Shown: positions 1 through 8,355 of the stretch, in pieces
Numbering within the stretch: position 1 is the first letter of the stretch
Layout: the number at the start of each line of letters is the position of its first letter
NCBI GenBank assembly: GCA_965279195.1
Contig: CBDIHP010000029.1
Coordinates: forward strand, 55,025-119,024
DNA: 64,000 nucleotides
Source of the DNA: CBDIHP01 sp965279195
GTDB lineage: Bacteria; Planctomycetota; Planctomycetia; Isosphaerales; Isosphaeraceae
Direction: 5' to 3'
The notes under the pieces: model-generated
Told to the model about the DNA's origin: nothing
The model's database searches: none
The model's input: only the letters and a program-made list of their open reading frames with translations
Program-made: the position numbers and the translations under genes

Positions 1-725
1 TCTACACGGAGCGGATCCGCCGCGAGTACAAGGTCGACGTGACCGTCGGCATGCCCAAGGTCAGCTACCGCGAGGCGCCGACCAAGGTCACGCCGTTCGA
101 CTACAAGCACAAGAAGCAGACCGGCGGTTCCGGCCAGTACGCGCACGTCAAGGGGATCCTCGAACCCCTGCCCGACGACGCCCCCGACCCCTTCGTGTTC
201 GAGAACGAGGTCACCGGCGGCCGCATCCCGAACGAGTACATCCCCTCGGTCGAGAAGGGCTTCCGCGACTCGCTCGGCAAGGGCCCCGTGGCCGGCTTCG
301 AAGTGCTCGGCGTCAAGATGATCCTCCAGGACGGCTCGTATCACGACGTTGACTCGTCGGACATGGCCTTCCAGATCTGCGCCCGCGACTGCTTCCGCGA
401 GACGTTCCGCAAGGCCGACCCGGTCCTGCTCGAACCGATCATGAAGGTCGAGGTCGAGGTCCCCACCGAGTTCCAGGGGCCCGTCACCGGCGCCGTCTCC
501 TCCAAGCGCGGCGTGATCCTCGGCACCGACAACCGCGGCGGCTTCGCCGTGATCTCGGCCGAGGTCCCGCTCTCGGAAATGTTCGGCTACTCGAACGACC
601 TCCGGAGCATGACCCAGGGCAAGGGGACCTTCAGCATGGAGTTCCTCAAGTACCAGAAGGTGCCGGCCCGCCTCCAGGAAGAGATCGTCAAGAAGGCCGC
701 CGCCGAGAAGGCCGCCAAGGGCTGA
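1..725 (+). CDS. fusA: Elongation factor G, C-terminal part (5' end outside window)
   Basis: This is the C-terminal ~240 residues of EF-G, the ribosomal translocase GTPase; the frame is open from base 3 to the TGA at 723-725. The visible part covers domains IV and V. Landmarks are the GGSGQYAHV segment of domain IV and the late block with AEVPLSEMFGYSNDLRSM and TQGKGTFSMEF, which is near-invariant in EF-G. The GTPase domain lies outside the window. The end is lysine- and alanine-rich. A strong terminator follows 36 bp downstream, so this gene ends its transcript. Planctomycetes often have several EF-G paralogues and I cannot tell which copy this is. Confidence 0.95.
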   Translation, partial: YTERIRREYKVDVTVGMPKVSYREAPTKVTPFDYKHKKQTGGSGQYAHVKGILEPLPDDAPDPFVFENEVTGGRIPNEYIPSVEKGFRDSLGKGPVAGFEVLGVKMILQDGSYHDVDSSDMAFQICARDCFRETFRKADPVLLEPIMKVEVEVPTEFQGPVTGAVSSKRGVILGTDNRGGFAVISAEVPLSEMFGYSNDLRSMTQGKGTFSMEFLKYQKVPARLQEEIVKKAAAEKAAKG

Positions 726-761
726 TCTCCGCCGAACGCCGGGATCGCTACATTCCAGAAT

Positions 762-800
762 CGCCCGGGGCCCCTCGTTGGGTCCCGGGCGTTTTTCTTT
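762..800 (+). terminator. Rho-independent terminator after fusA
   Basis: An 11-bp GC-rich stem (762-772 with 781-791, one G-T pair) encloses an 8-base loop and is followed directly by five Ts, a C and three more Ts. It lies 36 bp after the fusA stop codon and ends that transcript. Confidence 0.85.
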
Positions 801-923
801 GCGCCCCGATTTGACGGTTGACGGCCCGGGGCGGGTCGTGCCATAACCCCAAGGAGACACGTCCTCATCCCTGTCATTTCGATCTTCGTCCGCCCCGAAT
901 CCCGCACGGTGGAGGCCTGAGCC

Positions 924-1829
924 ATGTCAGAAGCCGCCGATCCGTCCGCTGCCCCAGAAGAAACCCACGCCGTCGACGGCGCCGGCGAGACCACGACCGC
1001 CCCGATTCCGCCGCACCGTCGCGTCCTCCCTCGGTCGGTCACCGTCGCCCTGATGTTGCCGTTCCTGGTCTTCATCGCATTCGCCAGCTCCTCGCTCTGG
1101 CGCGAGGCCCGGGCGCTCATGTTCGACATGACCCGGGCGCGGAACTCGGGCGTCGTCGGCTACACCGACATCCACCCGAACCCCAGCTACGCCACCCGAC
1201 CCCGCAACTGGTATCGCGAAGAGGGGGACGTCCTCCACCTCTGGTCCGGCTGGAAAGACAACGCCCACCAGTGGTTCCGCGTCAAGAAGGGGGATCTCGC
1301 CAGGGAACGCCTGACCCTCCCGGTGGGCCGCGACACGGTGCGGGCGATCGACCACCCGATCCTCGAAACCGAGGGGGGAGATCGCTGGATCCGCCTCCCG
1401 GACGATGCCCCCGTCATCGGGCTCCGTAACGGGGATTCCAGGAGGGCCTACCCGCTCCGGCTTCTCGACAAGGTCCAGGTCATCAACGACGCGGGGCCGG
1501 ATCAGCCGTTTCTTGTCACATTCACCCCGGCCTTCGGGCTGGTCGAGGGCGTGATCCTGTTCGACCCCAACGTGGAGGGTCAGCGGCTCACCATGGGCCT
1601 GACGGGGTATCATTACGACCAGAAGCCCCTCCTCTACGACCGGGGGACCGAGAGTCTCTGGATGGTCGAGGAGACCGAACTCGTCTCGCTCGGCGGCCCC
1701 AAGAAGGGGACGCGCCTCAAGAGCCTCGGGAGGCCCACTCCGGTCCGTTGGGCCTCGTGGCGGGACGAGAACCCGACGAGCCAGCTCATCGTCGGGGCCG
1801 ACCGCAAGCGCACAGTTCCCGCGAACTGA
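924..1829 (+). CDS. Membrane-anchored DUF3179-like protein lacking the usual cysteine motif
   Basis: The 301-residue product has a polar N-terminus, one membrane segment at about residues 40-58 and an exported domain. Its C-terminal half follows the DUF3179 pattern: PVIGLRNGDSRRAYPLRLL, then VIND, then a core ending in YDRGTESLW and a late WASWRDENP. In typical DUF3179 proteins the core carries a CPLC/CPLT-like cysteine motif before the VFD segment; here it reads TFTPAFGLVEGVILFD with no cysteine, so this is a divergent member. The function of the family is not known to me. The gene lies 24 bp before the next one and probably shares its transcript. Confidence 0.6.
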   Translation: MSEAADPSAAPEETHAVDGAGETTTAPIPPHRRVLPRSVTVALMLPFLVFIAFASSSLWREARALMFDMTRARNSGVVGYTDIHPNPSYATRPRNWYREEGDVLHLWSGWKDNAHQWFRVKKGDLARERLTLPVGRDTVRAIDHPILETEGGDRWIRLPDDAPVIGLRNGDSRRAYPLRLLDKVQVINDAGPDQPFLVTFTPAFGLVEGVILFDPNVEGQRLTMGLTGYHYDQKPLLYDRGTESLWMVEETELVSLGGPKKGTRLKSLGRPTPVRWASWRDENPTSQLIVGADRKRTVPAN

Positions 1830-1853
1830 TCGGAAACCGAGCGAGACGTCCAG

Positions 1854-2381
1854 ATGAACGACACCCCCTCTCTCCAGGGGCGCTGGTCGGGGTATTACGT
1901 CCAGCACGGCAATCGCCGGGGCATCGAGGTCGAGTTCGAGCAGGACGGGATCCAGCTCGAAGGGCGGATGCGCGACCTCGAGCCCGAGTCCGATATGTCG
2001 ATCGCCGAGATGGCCCTCGACTTCGCCCTCGCCCCTGGCGAGGACGAGCGGATCCTCCAGCAACTGCGCGCCATGTTCCCGGACTCCTCCGGCAAGGCCG
2101 TCCGCTTCGTCTCCCATCTGCCCGAGCATTCGAGCCTGCTGGGCTCGGTCGAAGGCAATCAGATCCGCTTCCTGAAGACGTACCACGGGCAGCACTCGGG
2201 CGGCTTCCGGATCGGCGAACGCTGGGTCGGCCAGACGATCGACACCCACTCCGTCCGCTACGAGGGGCGACTCGATCCGGACGGCAGGACGATCGAAGGC
2301 CGATGGTGGATCGCCCCCGATCCCCGGTTCCCGGCCACTCGCGCGGATGGGACATTTCTTCTCGAACGACCCTCAACTTGA
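1854..2381 (+). CDS. Hypothetical soluble protein
   Basis: This is a 175-residue protein with no signal peptide or membrane segment, and I do not recognise the family. It starts with a LQGRWSGYYVQHG segment and ends with YEGRLDPDGRTIEGRWWI, a pattern of repeated short G-rich beta strands that resembles small lipocalin-like or avidin-like barrels. That fold assignment is a guess. It follows the DUF3179-like gene by 24 bp on the same strand. Codon use matches its neighbours and the frame is long and clean, so it is very likely a real gene. Confidence 0.65.
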   Translation: MNDTPSLQGRWSGYYVQHGNRRGIEVEFEQDGIQLEGRMRDLEPESDMSIAEMALDFALAPGEDERILQQLRAMFPDSSGKAVRFVSHLPEHSSLLGSVEGNQIRFLKTYHGQHSGGFRIGERWVGQTIDTHSVRYEGRLDPDGRTIEGRWWIAPDPRFPATRADGTFLLERPST

Positions 2382-2799
2382 GCTGAAATCCGGACAAACT
2401 CCGCCTTGAGTGCCTGTCGCCCATCCTGTCCGGACCTGCCAGGAAGAAATCTCCCAAGCGAACCCACCAGAATCTCCCAACTTGCCATCTCCGCTAGAGC
2501 GCCCTTCTTGCCTGTAGGGCGATGATGGTGTAAGTTTGGACGAGTTCGAGAGCGCCTCGGCCTGAGATCGGCGATCGGTCACCGAACAACTTTCCAGATT
2601 GTTCCGACTGGGTCGCTTGTCCCGGGTTCTCTCCCGGCGTTACTCTTTAACATGACGGCATTGGGCGTCGCTCGCGGCGCTCTCGCCCGCATCTCTCGTT
2701 TCGACCCCAGACGACTCAGCTAACCCTCCGTCCACCCGGAGTCCCGTCAGGGCAACGGGTTGCTGAGGCCCGTTCCTCTTGGTTTGGCGGGATGAGACC
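2382..2799. other. Intergenic gap without a recognised gene
   Basis: About 420 bp lie between the hypothetical gene and the first coiled-coil gene. I see no convincing coding frame, RNA or clean terminator. The right end must carry the promoter of the coiled-coil gene, but no hexamer pair stands out. Confidence 0.5.
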
Positions 2800-3339
2800 A
2801 TGACGAACATTGGCAAGATCCTCGTGGTCGTGATCACCGCGTTCTCGATGCTGTTGCTCGGCGTCTCGACCGTGGCCTTCACGACGGCGACCAGATGGAA
2901 GACGAAGCTGAGCAAGGTCGAGGAGGATGCCAAGCCCTTCCGGTCCACCCTGGAAGAGGCCCAGAAGTCCCTCGACGAGGCCAAGGGGCAACTCGACGCC
3001 GCCCAGAAGGCCCGCTCGGCCGAGGTCAAGCAGCGCGAGAACCGCGTCCGCGACCTGGCCGACGCGACCACCAAGGCGGGCACCGAGATCACCGCCGCCC
3101 AGGCCGCCTTGAAGAAGGCGCAGGAAGAGGCCCAGGCCATCCTGGCCGATGCCGACGCCCGGCGCAAAGATACCGACTCGCTCAAGCTGGCCCTGGCGGC
3201 CGTCGAGGCCCAGGCGAAGCTGTTCAAGGACCAGGAGACCGTCCTGAACGACCGGATCATCGAGCTGACCCGGATGCTGGAAGCCTCCACGAAGAACGGT
3301 CAGGTCCTCCAGGAACGCACGTCCAAGTCGGCCCGCTGA
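2800..3339 (+). CDS. Membrane-anchored coiled-coil protein, paralogue 1
   Basis: The 179-residue product has one N-terminal membrane segment (about residues 5-27) followed by a highly charged Ala/Glu/Lys/Gln region predicted to be a long coiled coil. The start at 2800 was preferred over an ATG-in-frame codon 21 bp upstream because the next gene (3517) starts with the same residues (M-T-x-x-GKIL) in the same upstream context, GGGATGRGACC before ATG. The first ~30 residues of the two proteins are nearly the same, so they arose by duplication. This copy lacks the C-terminal globular domain of its partner. It may be a structural or envelope-associated protein; function unknown. Confidence 0.75.
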   Translation: MTNIGKILVVVITAFSMLLLGVSTVAFTTATRWKTKLSKVEEDAKPFRSTLEEAQKSLDEAKGQLDAAQKARSAEVKQRENRVRDLADATTKAGTEITAAQAALKKAQEEAQAILADADARRKDTDSLKLALAAVEAQAKLFKDQETVLNDRIIELTRMLEASTKNGQVLQERTSKSAR

Positions 3340-3516
3340 GCGCGCCGCCCTCCGATATGACTCGCGGGCGGCGGCCATCGCCCTCCCCGCTTCGACTTCG
3401 ATCTTCTCTTCTGTGTCGCGACCTGATCACGGCCCGCATGCCTCACCTGGCCCGACCCTTCACACGGTCGGGGGGCGTCCGGCGGGCCGTCACAATCGGA
3501 TGAGTGGGATGGGACC

Positions 3517-4371
3517 ATGACATTCGTCGGCAAGATCCTCGTGATCCTGATCATGGCCTTCTCTCTGGTCTTCCTGGGCGTTTCGACCGTGGTCTTCACG
3601 ACCTCGACGAACTGGAAGGCGAAGACGGAGGAGCAGGCCAAGCAGATCTCCAAGCTCCAGGGGGACGTCGGGACCAAGGACGCCCTCGCCAAGGATGCGG
3701 AAGGCAAGCTCTCCGCCGCCGCGACCAAGTTCGCCGCGGACCTCAAGGAGAAGGACGGCCGCGTCGAGGAGTTGACCAAGGCCAACCAGGCCGCGACCGC
3801 GGAACTGGGCCAGGCCCAGGGCGCCCTCGAGTCCGCCCAGAAGAACGCCCAGACCTCCCTCGACGAGGCCAACGCCCGTCGCAAGGAAGTCGACTCCCTG
3901 CGCCAGACGCTCGCCGCCGTCGAGAAGCAGGCGAATGACTTCAAGCTGGTCCAGACCGAGCTCAACGACCAGATCCGCGAACTCAAGCGGAGCCTGGACG
4001 TTGCCGAGCGGAACTCCAAGAACCTCCGCGAGCGATCGCTCAAGCTCGCGACGCTCCTCCGGAGCAAGGGCCTCCCCGATGACGTCTCGCAGATCGAGGC
4101 CGTCTCCGTCCCGCCCAAGGTCGAGGGCAAGGTGCTCCGCATCGACCCGACCAACCGCCAGATGGAGATCTCGATCGGCTCCGACGACGGCCTGGCCCCC
4201 GGCCAGGAGTTCTACGTCTGGCGGACCACCCCGCGCCCTGAATACCTCGGTAAGGTGAAGATCTCCACGGTCGATCCTGACCAGGCCGTCGCCTCGGTCA
4301 TCGGTCGCACCGTCAACGGCAAGAAGATTCAGGAGGGCGACATTGTCTCGTCTTCGTTCGACTCGCGGTAA
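3517..4371 (+). CDS. Membrane-anchored coiled-coil protein, paralogue 2, with C-terminal beta domain
   Basis: This 284-residue protein has the same architecture as the gene upstream: a membrane segment at about residues 5-27, then a coiled coil to about residue 190. It adds an ~85-residue C-terminal domain, VEGKVLRIDPTNRQMEISIG through DGLAPGQEFYVWR to the end. That pattern (value, GSDDGLAPGQEF, short beta strands) is like the small beta-barrel domains that end some FlgT-like and planctomycete envelope proteins; this comparison is tentative. The gene overlaps the next small gene by 29 bp. The three genes look like one operon with a joint envelope role. Confidence 0.75.
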   Translation: MTFVGKILVILIMAFSLVFLGVSTVVFTTSTNWKAKTEEQAKQISKLQGDVGTKDALAKDAEGKLSAAATKFAADLKEKDGRVEELTKANQAATAELGQAQGALESAQKNAQTSLDEANARRKEVDSLRQTLAAVEKQANDFKLVQTELNDQIRELKRSLDVAERNSKNLRERSLKLATLLRSKGLPDDVSQIEAVSVPPKVEGKVLRIDPTNRQMEISIGSDDGLAPGQEFYVWRTTPRPEYLGKVKISTVDPDQAVASVIGRTVNGKKIQEGDIVSSSFDSR

Positions 4372-4534
4372 AGCCGCCCCGGCCCGCGCCGCGGCACGCC
4401 CCGGCGTCTACGTCGCGTCGCCCAAGAGCGACATCTACGTGACGCTCCTCAGCGTGTCCCTCGGCGCGATGGTCTTCGCCTGCCTCCTGTTGACGCTCCT
4501 GCTCAACGAGTACGGCTTCAAGCTCAAGCCGTAA
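4343..4534 (+). CDS. Small single-pass membrane protein
   Basis: The product has 63 residues: a basic Arg/Ala-rich N-terminus, then SDIYVTLLSVSLGAMVFA leading into one membrane helix, and a short tail. The start codon is TTG at 4343, inside the 3' end of the preceding gene. It is supported by a perfect AGGAGG at 4331-4336, six bases upstream, which lies within the coding sequence of that gene. The overlap implies translational coupling with the coiled-coil protein. A hairpin follows 30 bp after the stop. It could act as a membrane partner of the two coiled-coil proteins, but that is inferred only from position. Confidence 0.7.
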   Translation: MSRLRSTRGKAAPARAAARPGVYVASPKSDIYVTLLSVSLGAMVFACLLLTLLLNEYGFKLKP

Positions 4535-4563
4535 TCAGGCGAATCCGGTCAAACATCCGACGA

Positions 4564-4601
4564 CGAACGGACGCCTCCCTCCCCGGGAGTGCGTCCGTTC
4601 G
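4564..4601 (+). terminator. Hairpin ending the coiled-coil operon
   Basis: An 11-bp perfect stem (4564-4574 with 4591-4601) contains a smaller inner stem. There is no T-run after it, so it may stop transcription weakly or protect the 3' end. It lies 30 bp after the stop codon of the small membrane gene. Confidence 0.5.
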
Positions 4602-4693
4602 CGTATTGCCGGCTTGCCTGGGGCCACCCCGGCTCCTACCCTTAGCCAGACCGACGCGCTCGGGATGTCAGGGAATCGACCGAGGGACCACCG

Positions 4694-6340
4694 ATGAGCA
4701 TCGCGACCAGCCGCAAGGAAGACATCTCCCCGCCCCTGAGCGACGAGCAGATCGATCGGCTCCGCCCGTTCGGATCCGAGGAGGCCGTCGGGCCCGGTAC
4801 CATGCTCTTCGAGGAGGGTGACCTCAGCATCGACTTCTTCGTCGTCCTCGACGGGATCGTCGAGATCTGCCACGATTCCGAGCGGGGCATGCAGACGGTC
4901 GTCCGGCCCGGCCCGGGGCAGTTCATCGGCGATCCCTCCACGCTGACCGGCCGCGCCGCCGTCGTCCAGGCCCGCGTCATCGAACCCGGCCGGGTCCTGC
5001 GGATCCCCCCCGACAAGTTCCAGCGGATCATCGTCGAGGACTCGGAACTCTCCGACCTCATCCTCCGGACCTTCCTCATCCGGCGCGCTGCCCTGATGGA
5101 AGGGGGATTGGGTTCGATTCGCGTGATCGGCTCGCGTTACGCCAGGGACACCCACCGCATCCGCGAGTTCCTCACGAGGAATAGCCAGCCTCACACGTTC
5201 ATCGACCTGGAGCAGTCGGACGACGTCGCCCCGATGCTCGACAGGCTCGGGGTGAAGATCGAGGAGATGCCGATCGTCGTCTGCGCGGAGGGGCATGTCT
5301 CGAGGAACCCGTCGGACGCCAGGATCGCCCACGTCCTCGGCTTCGACATCCTCGACGGGCTGGAACTCTGCGACGTCATCGTGGTCGGCGCCGGCCCGGC
5401 CGGGCTGGCGGCCTCGGTCTACGCGGCCTCCGAAGGATTGACGGTCACCGACATCGACCTGGGCGCCCCGGGCGGCCAGGCGGGGACGAGTTCCAAGATC
5501 GAGAACTATCTCGGGTTCCCTACCGGCATCTCCGGACAGGAACTCGCCTCACGCGCGATGACGCAGGCGGTGAAATTCGGCACCCGGATGGCCAATCCCG
5601 TCGAGGCCGTCGGCCTGGAACGCAAGGGGAACGACTACGAGGTCGTGATCTCCGACGGCCGGCGGATCCGGGGCCGATCGGTCGTGATCGCCACCGGGGC
5701 CCGCTACAACCGGCTCTCCGTCCCGGGCGCGGAGCAGTTCGAGGGCTGCGGCCTGTACTACGGCGCGACGGCGATGGAGTCCGAACTCTGCAAGGGGCAG
5801 GACGTGGTCGTGGTCGGGGGCGGCAACTCGGCGGGGCAGGGGGCAGTCTACCTTTCGAAACATGCGAAGTCGGTTCATATCCTCGTCCGTCGCGACGGCC
5901 TCGGCGACACCATGTCGCGCTACCTGATCCGTCGAATCGAGGAAATCCCGAACATTCATCTCCACATCCGTTGCGAGATCAGCCGTCTAATCGGCCAGGA
6001 GGGCCGGCTCACCGCGATCGAGTACCGCTGCCACGAGGCCGACGAACTCCACACGCTCGACACCGGCTCCGTCTTCCTCTTCGTCGGCGCCCGCCCTTGC
6101 ACGAGGTGGCTCGAGGGGACGCTGGAACTCGACGCCAAGGGTTTCATCAAGACAGGTACGGATCTGAAATCGCCCGACATCACGGCCACGGGCTTCACCC
6201 CGAGCCTGTTCGAGACCAGCCTGACCCGGGTCTACGCCGTCGGCGACGTGCGGAGCGGCTCGGTCAAGCGTGTGGCCTCGGCCGTGGGCGAGGGCTCGAT
6301 TGTCGTGCAGTTCATCCACCGGGCCCTCGGGAACCTTTGA
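4694..6340 (+). CDS. Cyclic-nucleotide-binding, thioredoxin-reductase-like flavoprotein without the redox cysteine pair
   Basis: The product has 548 residues and three parts. Residues ~15-130 are a cyclic-nucleotide-binding (CRP-like) domain. Residues ~137-215 are a thioredoxin/glutaredoxin-like segment beginning IRVIGSRYARDTHRIREFL. Residues ~225-548 are an FAD/NAD(P)H disulfide-reductase fold with VVGAGPAGLAASVYAASEG (FAD), VVVVGGGNSAGQGAVYLS (NAD(P)H) and a terminal VYAVGDVRSGSVKRVASAVGEG. In true thioredoxin reductases a CxxC precedes the second dinucleotide site; here the site reads LYYGATAMESELC, so the active-site pair is absent. It is thus unlikely to reduce thioredoxin in the usual way. 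Ligand-controlled electron transfer to another acceptor is an inference. Confidence 0.85.
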   Translation: MSIATSRKEDISPPLSDEQIDRLRPFGSEEAVGPGTMLFEEGDLSIDFFVVLDGIVEICHDSERGMQTVVRPGPGQFIGDPSTLTGRAAVVQARVIEPGRVLRIPPDKFQRIIVEDSELSDLILRTFLIRRAALMEGGLGSIRVIGSRYARDTHRIREFLTRNSQPHTFIDLEQSDDVAPMLDRLGVKIEEMPIVVCAEGHVSRNPSDARIAHVLGFDILDGLELCDVIVVGAGPAGLAASVYAASEGLTVTDIDLGAPGGQAGTSSKIENYLGFPTGISGQELASRAMTQAVKFGTRMANPVEAVGLERKGNDYEVVISDGRRIRGRSVVIATGARYNRLSVPGAEQFEGCGLYYGATAMESELCKGQDVVVVGGGNSAGQGAVYLSKHAKSVHILVRRDGLGDTMSRYLIRRIEEIPNIHLHIRCEISRLIGQEGRLTAIEYRCHEADELHTLDTGSVFLFVGARPCTRWLEGTLELDAKGFIKTGTDLKSPDITATGFTPSLFETSLTRVYAVGDVRSGSVKRVASAVGEGSIVVQFIHRALGNL

Positions 6341-6651
6341 GCCCGATTGCGGAATTCCCGCAACATCGCGTCACTACCGCGCGGGTCGGGGCGTCTCCCT
6401 GGTGAAGCGTCCCGATCCGGTCGCGAATCCGACGGACATGAGAGTCTGGATGCATTCGTGGGTTCCTGGGATTCGATTCAAACCGGTCCCGGATCGAAGA
6501 TTTCGGTTGCGTCCGTCCCGACTGCGCGGCAGGATCGAGCCACTCCACCTTTCTCTCCCATTCGGGTCGTCGCCCCAGCCGAGTTCGCCCGAACTGCCCT
6601 GCGGCGGCAGGTCGTGCGTGCGCGTCCGCGCACTCCGTAGGAGGTCCTCAG
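6341..6651. other. Intergenic gap upstream of the CBS gene
   Basis: 311 bp without a convincing gene or RNA. The right end holds the Shine-Dalgarno sequence AGGAGG (6639-6644) of the CBS gene. No promoter hexamers stand out. Confidence 0.45.
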
Positions 6652-7086
6652 ATGACCGTTCGCGAGGTCCTGCGCAACAAAGGGAATCGTGTCGTCAGCA
6701 TCGGGCCCGAGATGAGCATCGCCGATGCCCTCGCCCGGCTCGTCCAGAACAACATCGGCTCGCTGCCCGTCGTTGATCCCGATGGTCGCGTCATCGGCGT
6801 CGTCTCCGAGCGTGACATGACACGGGGCTTCCACCACAACGGTGACGCCTTCCGCGCCATGGACGTCTCTCAGGTGATGACCTGCAACCCCGTCACCTGC
6901 GAGTGCGGCGACGACGTCAACGACGTCATGGGCAAGATGAGCGAACGCCGGATCGCCAAGCTCCCGGTCGTCGAGGATGACCGACTCGTCGGCGTCGTCT
7001 CGGTAGGCGACCTCATCACGCTCCTGTATGAACGCGTGCAGGCCGAGAACGATCACCTGCTCGGTTATATCCACGGACGTTATTGA
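6652..7086 (+). CDS. Two-CBS-domain protein
   Basis: This is a 144-residue cytosolic protein made only of two CBS motifs. The first covers about residues 8-62 (VVSIGPEMSIADALARL, then GSLPVVDPDGRVIGVVSERD); the second covers about 75-130 (VMTCNPVTCECGDDVNDVM, then KLPVVEDDRLVGVVSVGDL). Such stand-alone pairs bind adenine nucleotides or related ligands and often act as sensors. AGGAGG at 6639-6644 precedes the ATG by seven bases and fixes the start. It is convergent with the aldo/keto reductase gene, with a shared hairpin between them. The ligand is unknown. Confidence 0.9.
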   Translation: MTVREVLRNKGNRVVSIGPEMSIADALARLVQNNIGSLPVVDPDGRVIGVVSERDMTRGFHHNGDAFRAMDVSQVMTCNPVTCECGDDVNDVMGKMSERRIAKLPVVEDDRLVGVVSVGDLITLLYERVQAENDHLLGYIHGRY

Positions 7087-7107
7087 TCTTGAATCATTCG
7101 GCATGAT

Positions 7108-7139
7108 GCCCGGCGAACGCATTCGGGCGATCGCCGGGC
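7108..7139. terminator. Hairpin between convergent genes
   Basis: A 9-bp stem (7108-7116 with 7131-7139) lies between the stops of the convergent CBS and aldo/keto reductase genes. It lacks a T-run. It could serve both strands. Confidence 0.45.
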
Positions 7140-7146
7140 GACCTGC

Positions 7147-8118
7147 TCACTGCGACCACGTCGTCGGCGTGCGATCCCAGCGGTGGGCCTTGAGACTCTC
7201 CATCAGGCCGGGGGCGAGCCGCTGGCCGTCGCTCGCCGCGATGTTGGCCTCGACGTGCTTGCCCTTGCGCATGCCGGGGATGATGGTCGACACGGCCGGG
7301 TCTTCGAGGATCCAGCGCAGGGCCAGCTCGGGCATGGTCATCCCGGCCGGCACGAGGGGGCGCAGGGCCTCCGCGCGGTCGACGCTGGCCCTGAGGTTAT
7401 CGGGCACGAAGTAGGTGTTCCGCCAGTCGCCCTCGGCCCAGCGGGTGTCCTTGGTCAGGGTGCCTGTGAGCGTTCCCTCGTCGAACGGGACGCGGGCGAT
7501 CACGGCGACGCCCTTCTCCTCGCAGATCGGGAAGAGCCGGTCCCTCGGGTTCTGATCGAAGATGTTGTAGATGACCTGGACCGCGTCGATCAGGCCGGTG
7601 TCGATCGCCTCCAGGACGTTCTCGGGCTCCCAGCGGTTGACGCTGATGCCGATGGCCTTGATGAGCCCCTCGTCCTTGAGCCGGGTCATCGCCTTCTGCC
7701 AGCGGGGATCGCGGGCCCAGGCGTCTTCCCAGACGTGGAACTGGAGGAGGTCGATGCTCGGCAGGCTGAGGTTCTTGAGGCTCCACTCGGCGTATTCGCG
7801 GATGTGGTCGGGCGGGAAGCAGTCGTCGAGGGAGAAGCCCCGGCGGCTCGGCCAGGTGAAGTTCTTGGGCGGCAGCTTGGTCGCGACGTGGAGGTTCTTC
7901 TCGGGATACTTGCGGACGAGCTTGCCGAGCAGCGACTCGGAATGCCCCTTGCCGTAGCCCCAGGCGGTGTCGAAGAAGTTGCAGCCGAGCTCGACGGCGC
8001 GGTCGAGCGAGCCGAGGGATTCCTCGTCGTCCGAGCCCGTCCAGCCCGCCATCCCCCACATGCCGTAGCCGATTTCCGAGACCGACCAGCCGGTCCGTCC
8101 GAAGGTCCGATAGCGCAT
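7147..8118 (-). CDS. Aldo/keto reductase
   Basis: The 323-residue product is an NAD(P)H-dependent aldo/keto reductase with a TIM-barrel fold. MRYRTFGRTGWSVSEIGYG is the classical start, and the ATG at 8116-8118 was chosen for that reason; the open frame runs further upstream but without family similarity. Catalytic residues can be seen as FFDTAWGYGKGHSE (Asp and Tyr), VATK (Lys) and LLQFHVWE (His). The cofactor end shows the usual GMRKGKHVEANIAAS pattern. Members reduce carbonyl compounds; the substrate here is not predictable. The gene is convergent with the CBS gene. Confidence 0.9.
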   Translation of the reverse strand: MRYRTFGRTGWSVSEIGYGMWGMAGWTGSDDEESLGSLDRAVELGCNFFDTAWGYGKGHSESLLGKLVRKYPEKNLHVATKLPPKNFTWPSRRGFSLDDCFPPDHIREYAEWSLKNLSLPSIDLLQFHVWEDAWARDPRWQKAMTRLKDEGLIKAIGISVNRWEPENVLEAIDTGLIDAVQVIYNIFDQNPRDRLFPICEEKGVAVIARVPFDEGTLTGTLTKDTRWAEGDWRNTYFVPDNLRASVDRAEALRPLVPAGMTMPELALRWILEDPAVSTIIPGMRKGKHVEANIAASDGQRLAPGLMESLKAHRWDRTPTTWSQ

Positions 8119-8355
8119 CGCCGAAGAGTCCCGTCCGGGTTGCGGAAAGTCCGACAGAGCGAGGTCCGCCGCCTCGCGACAACGATGGTGACCGCTCACG
8201 GCTCGAAAATCCAGGTGCACGAAACGAACACGGAGAGATCCGCCCCCGGAGCAACTCCGCCCGGACGCCCATGATCCGCTTGACGCCGGTCGGCCCGGAC
8301 TCTAGCCTCGACGGTGGTCGAGTCGGTCAAAACCGGGGCGGAGGGAGTCGGAGCG

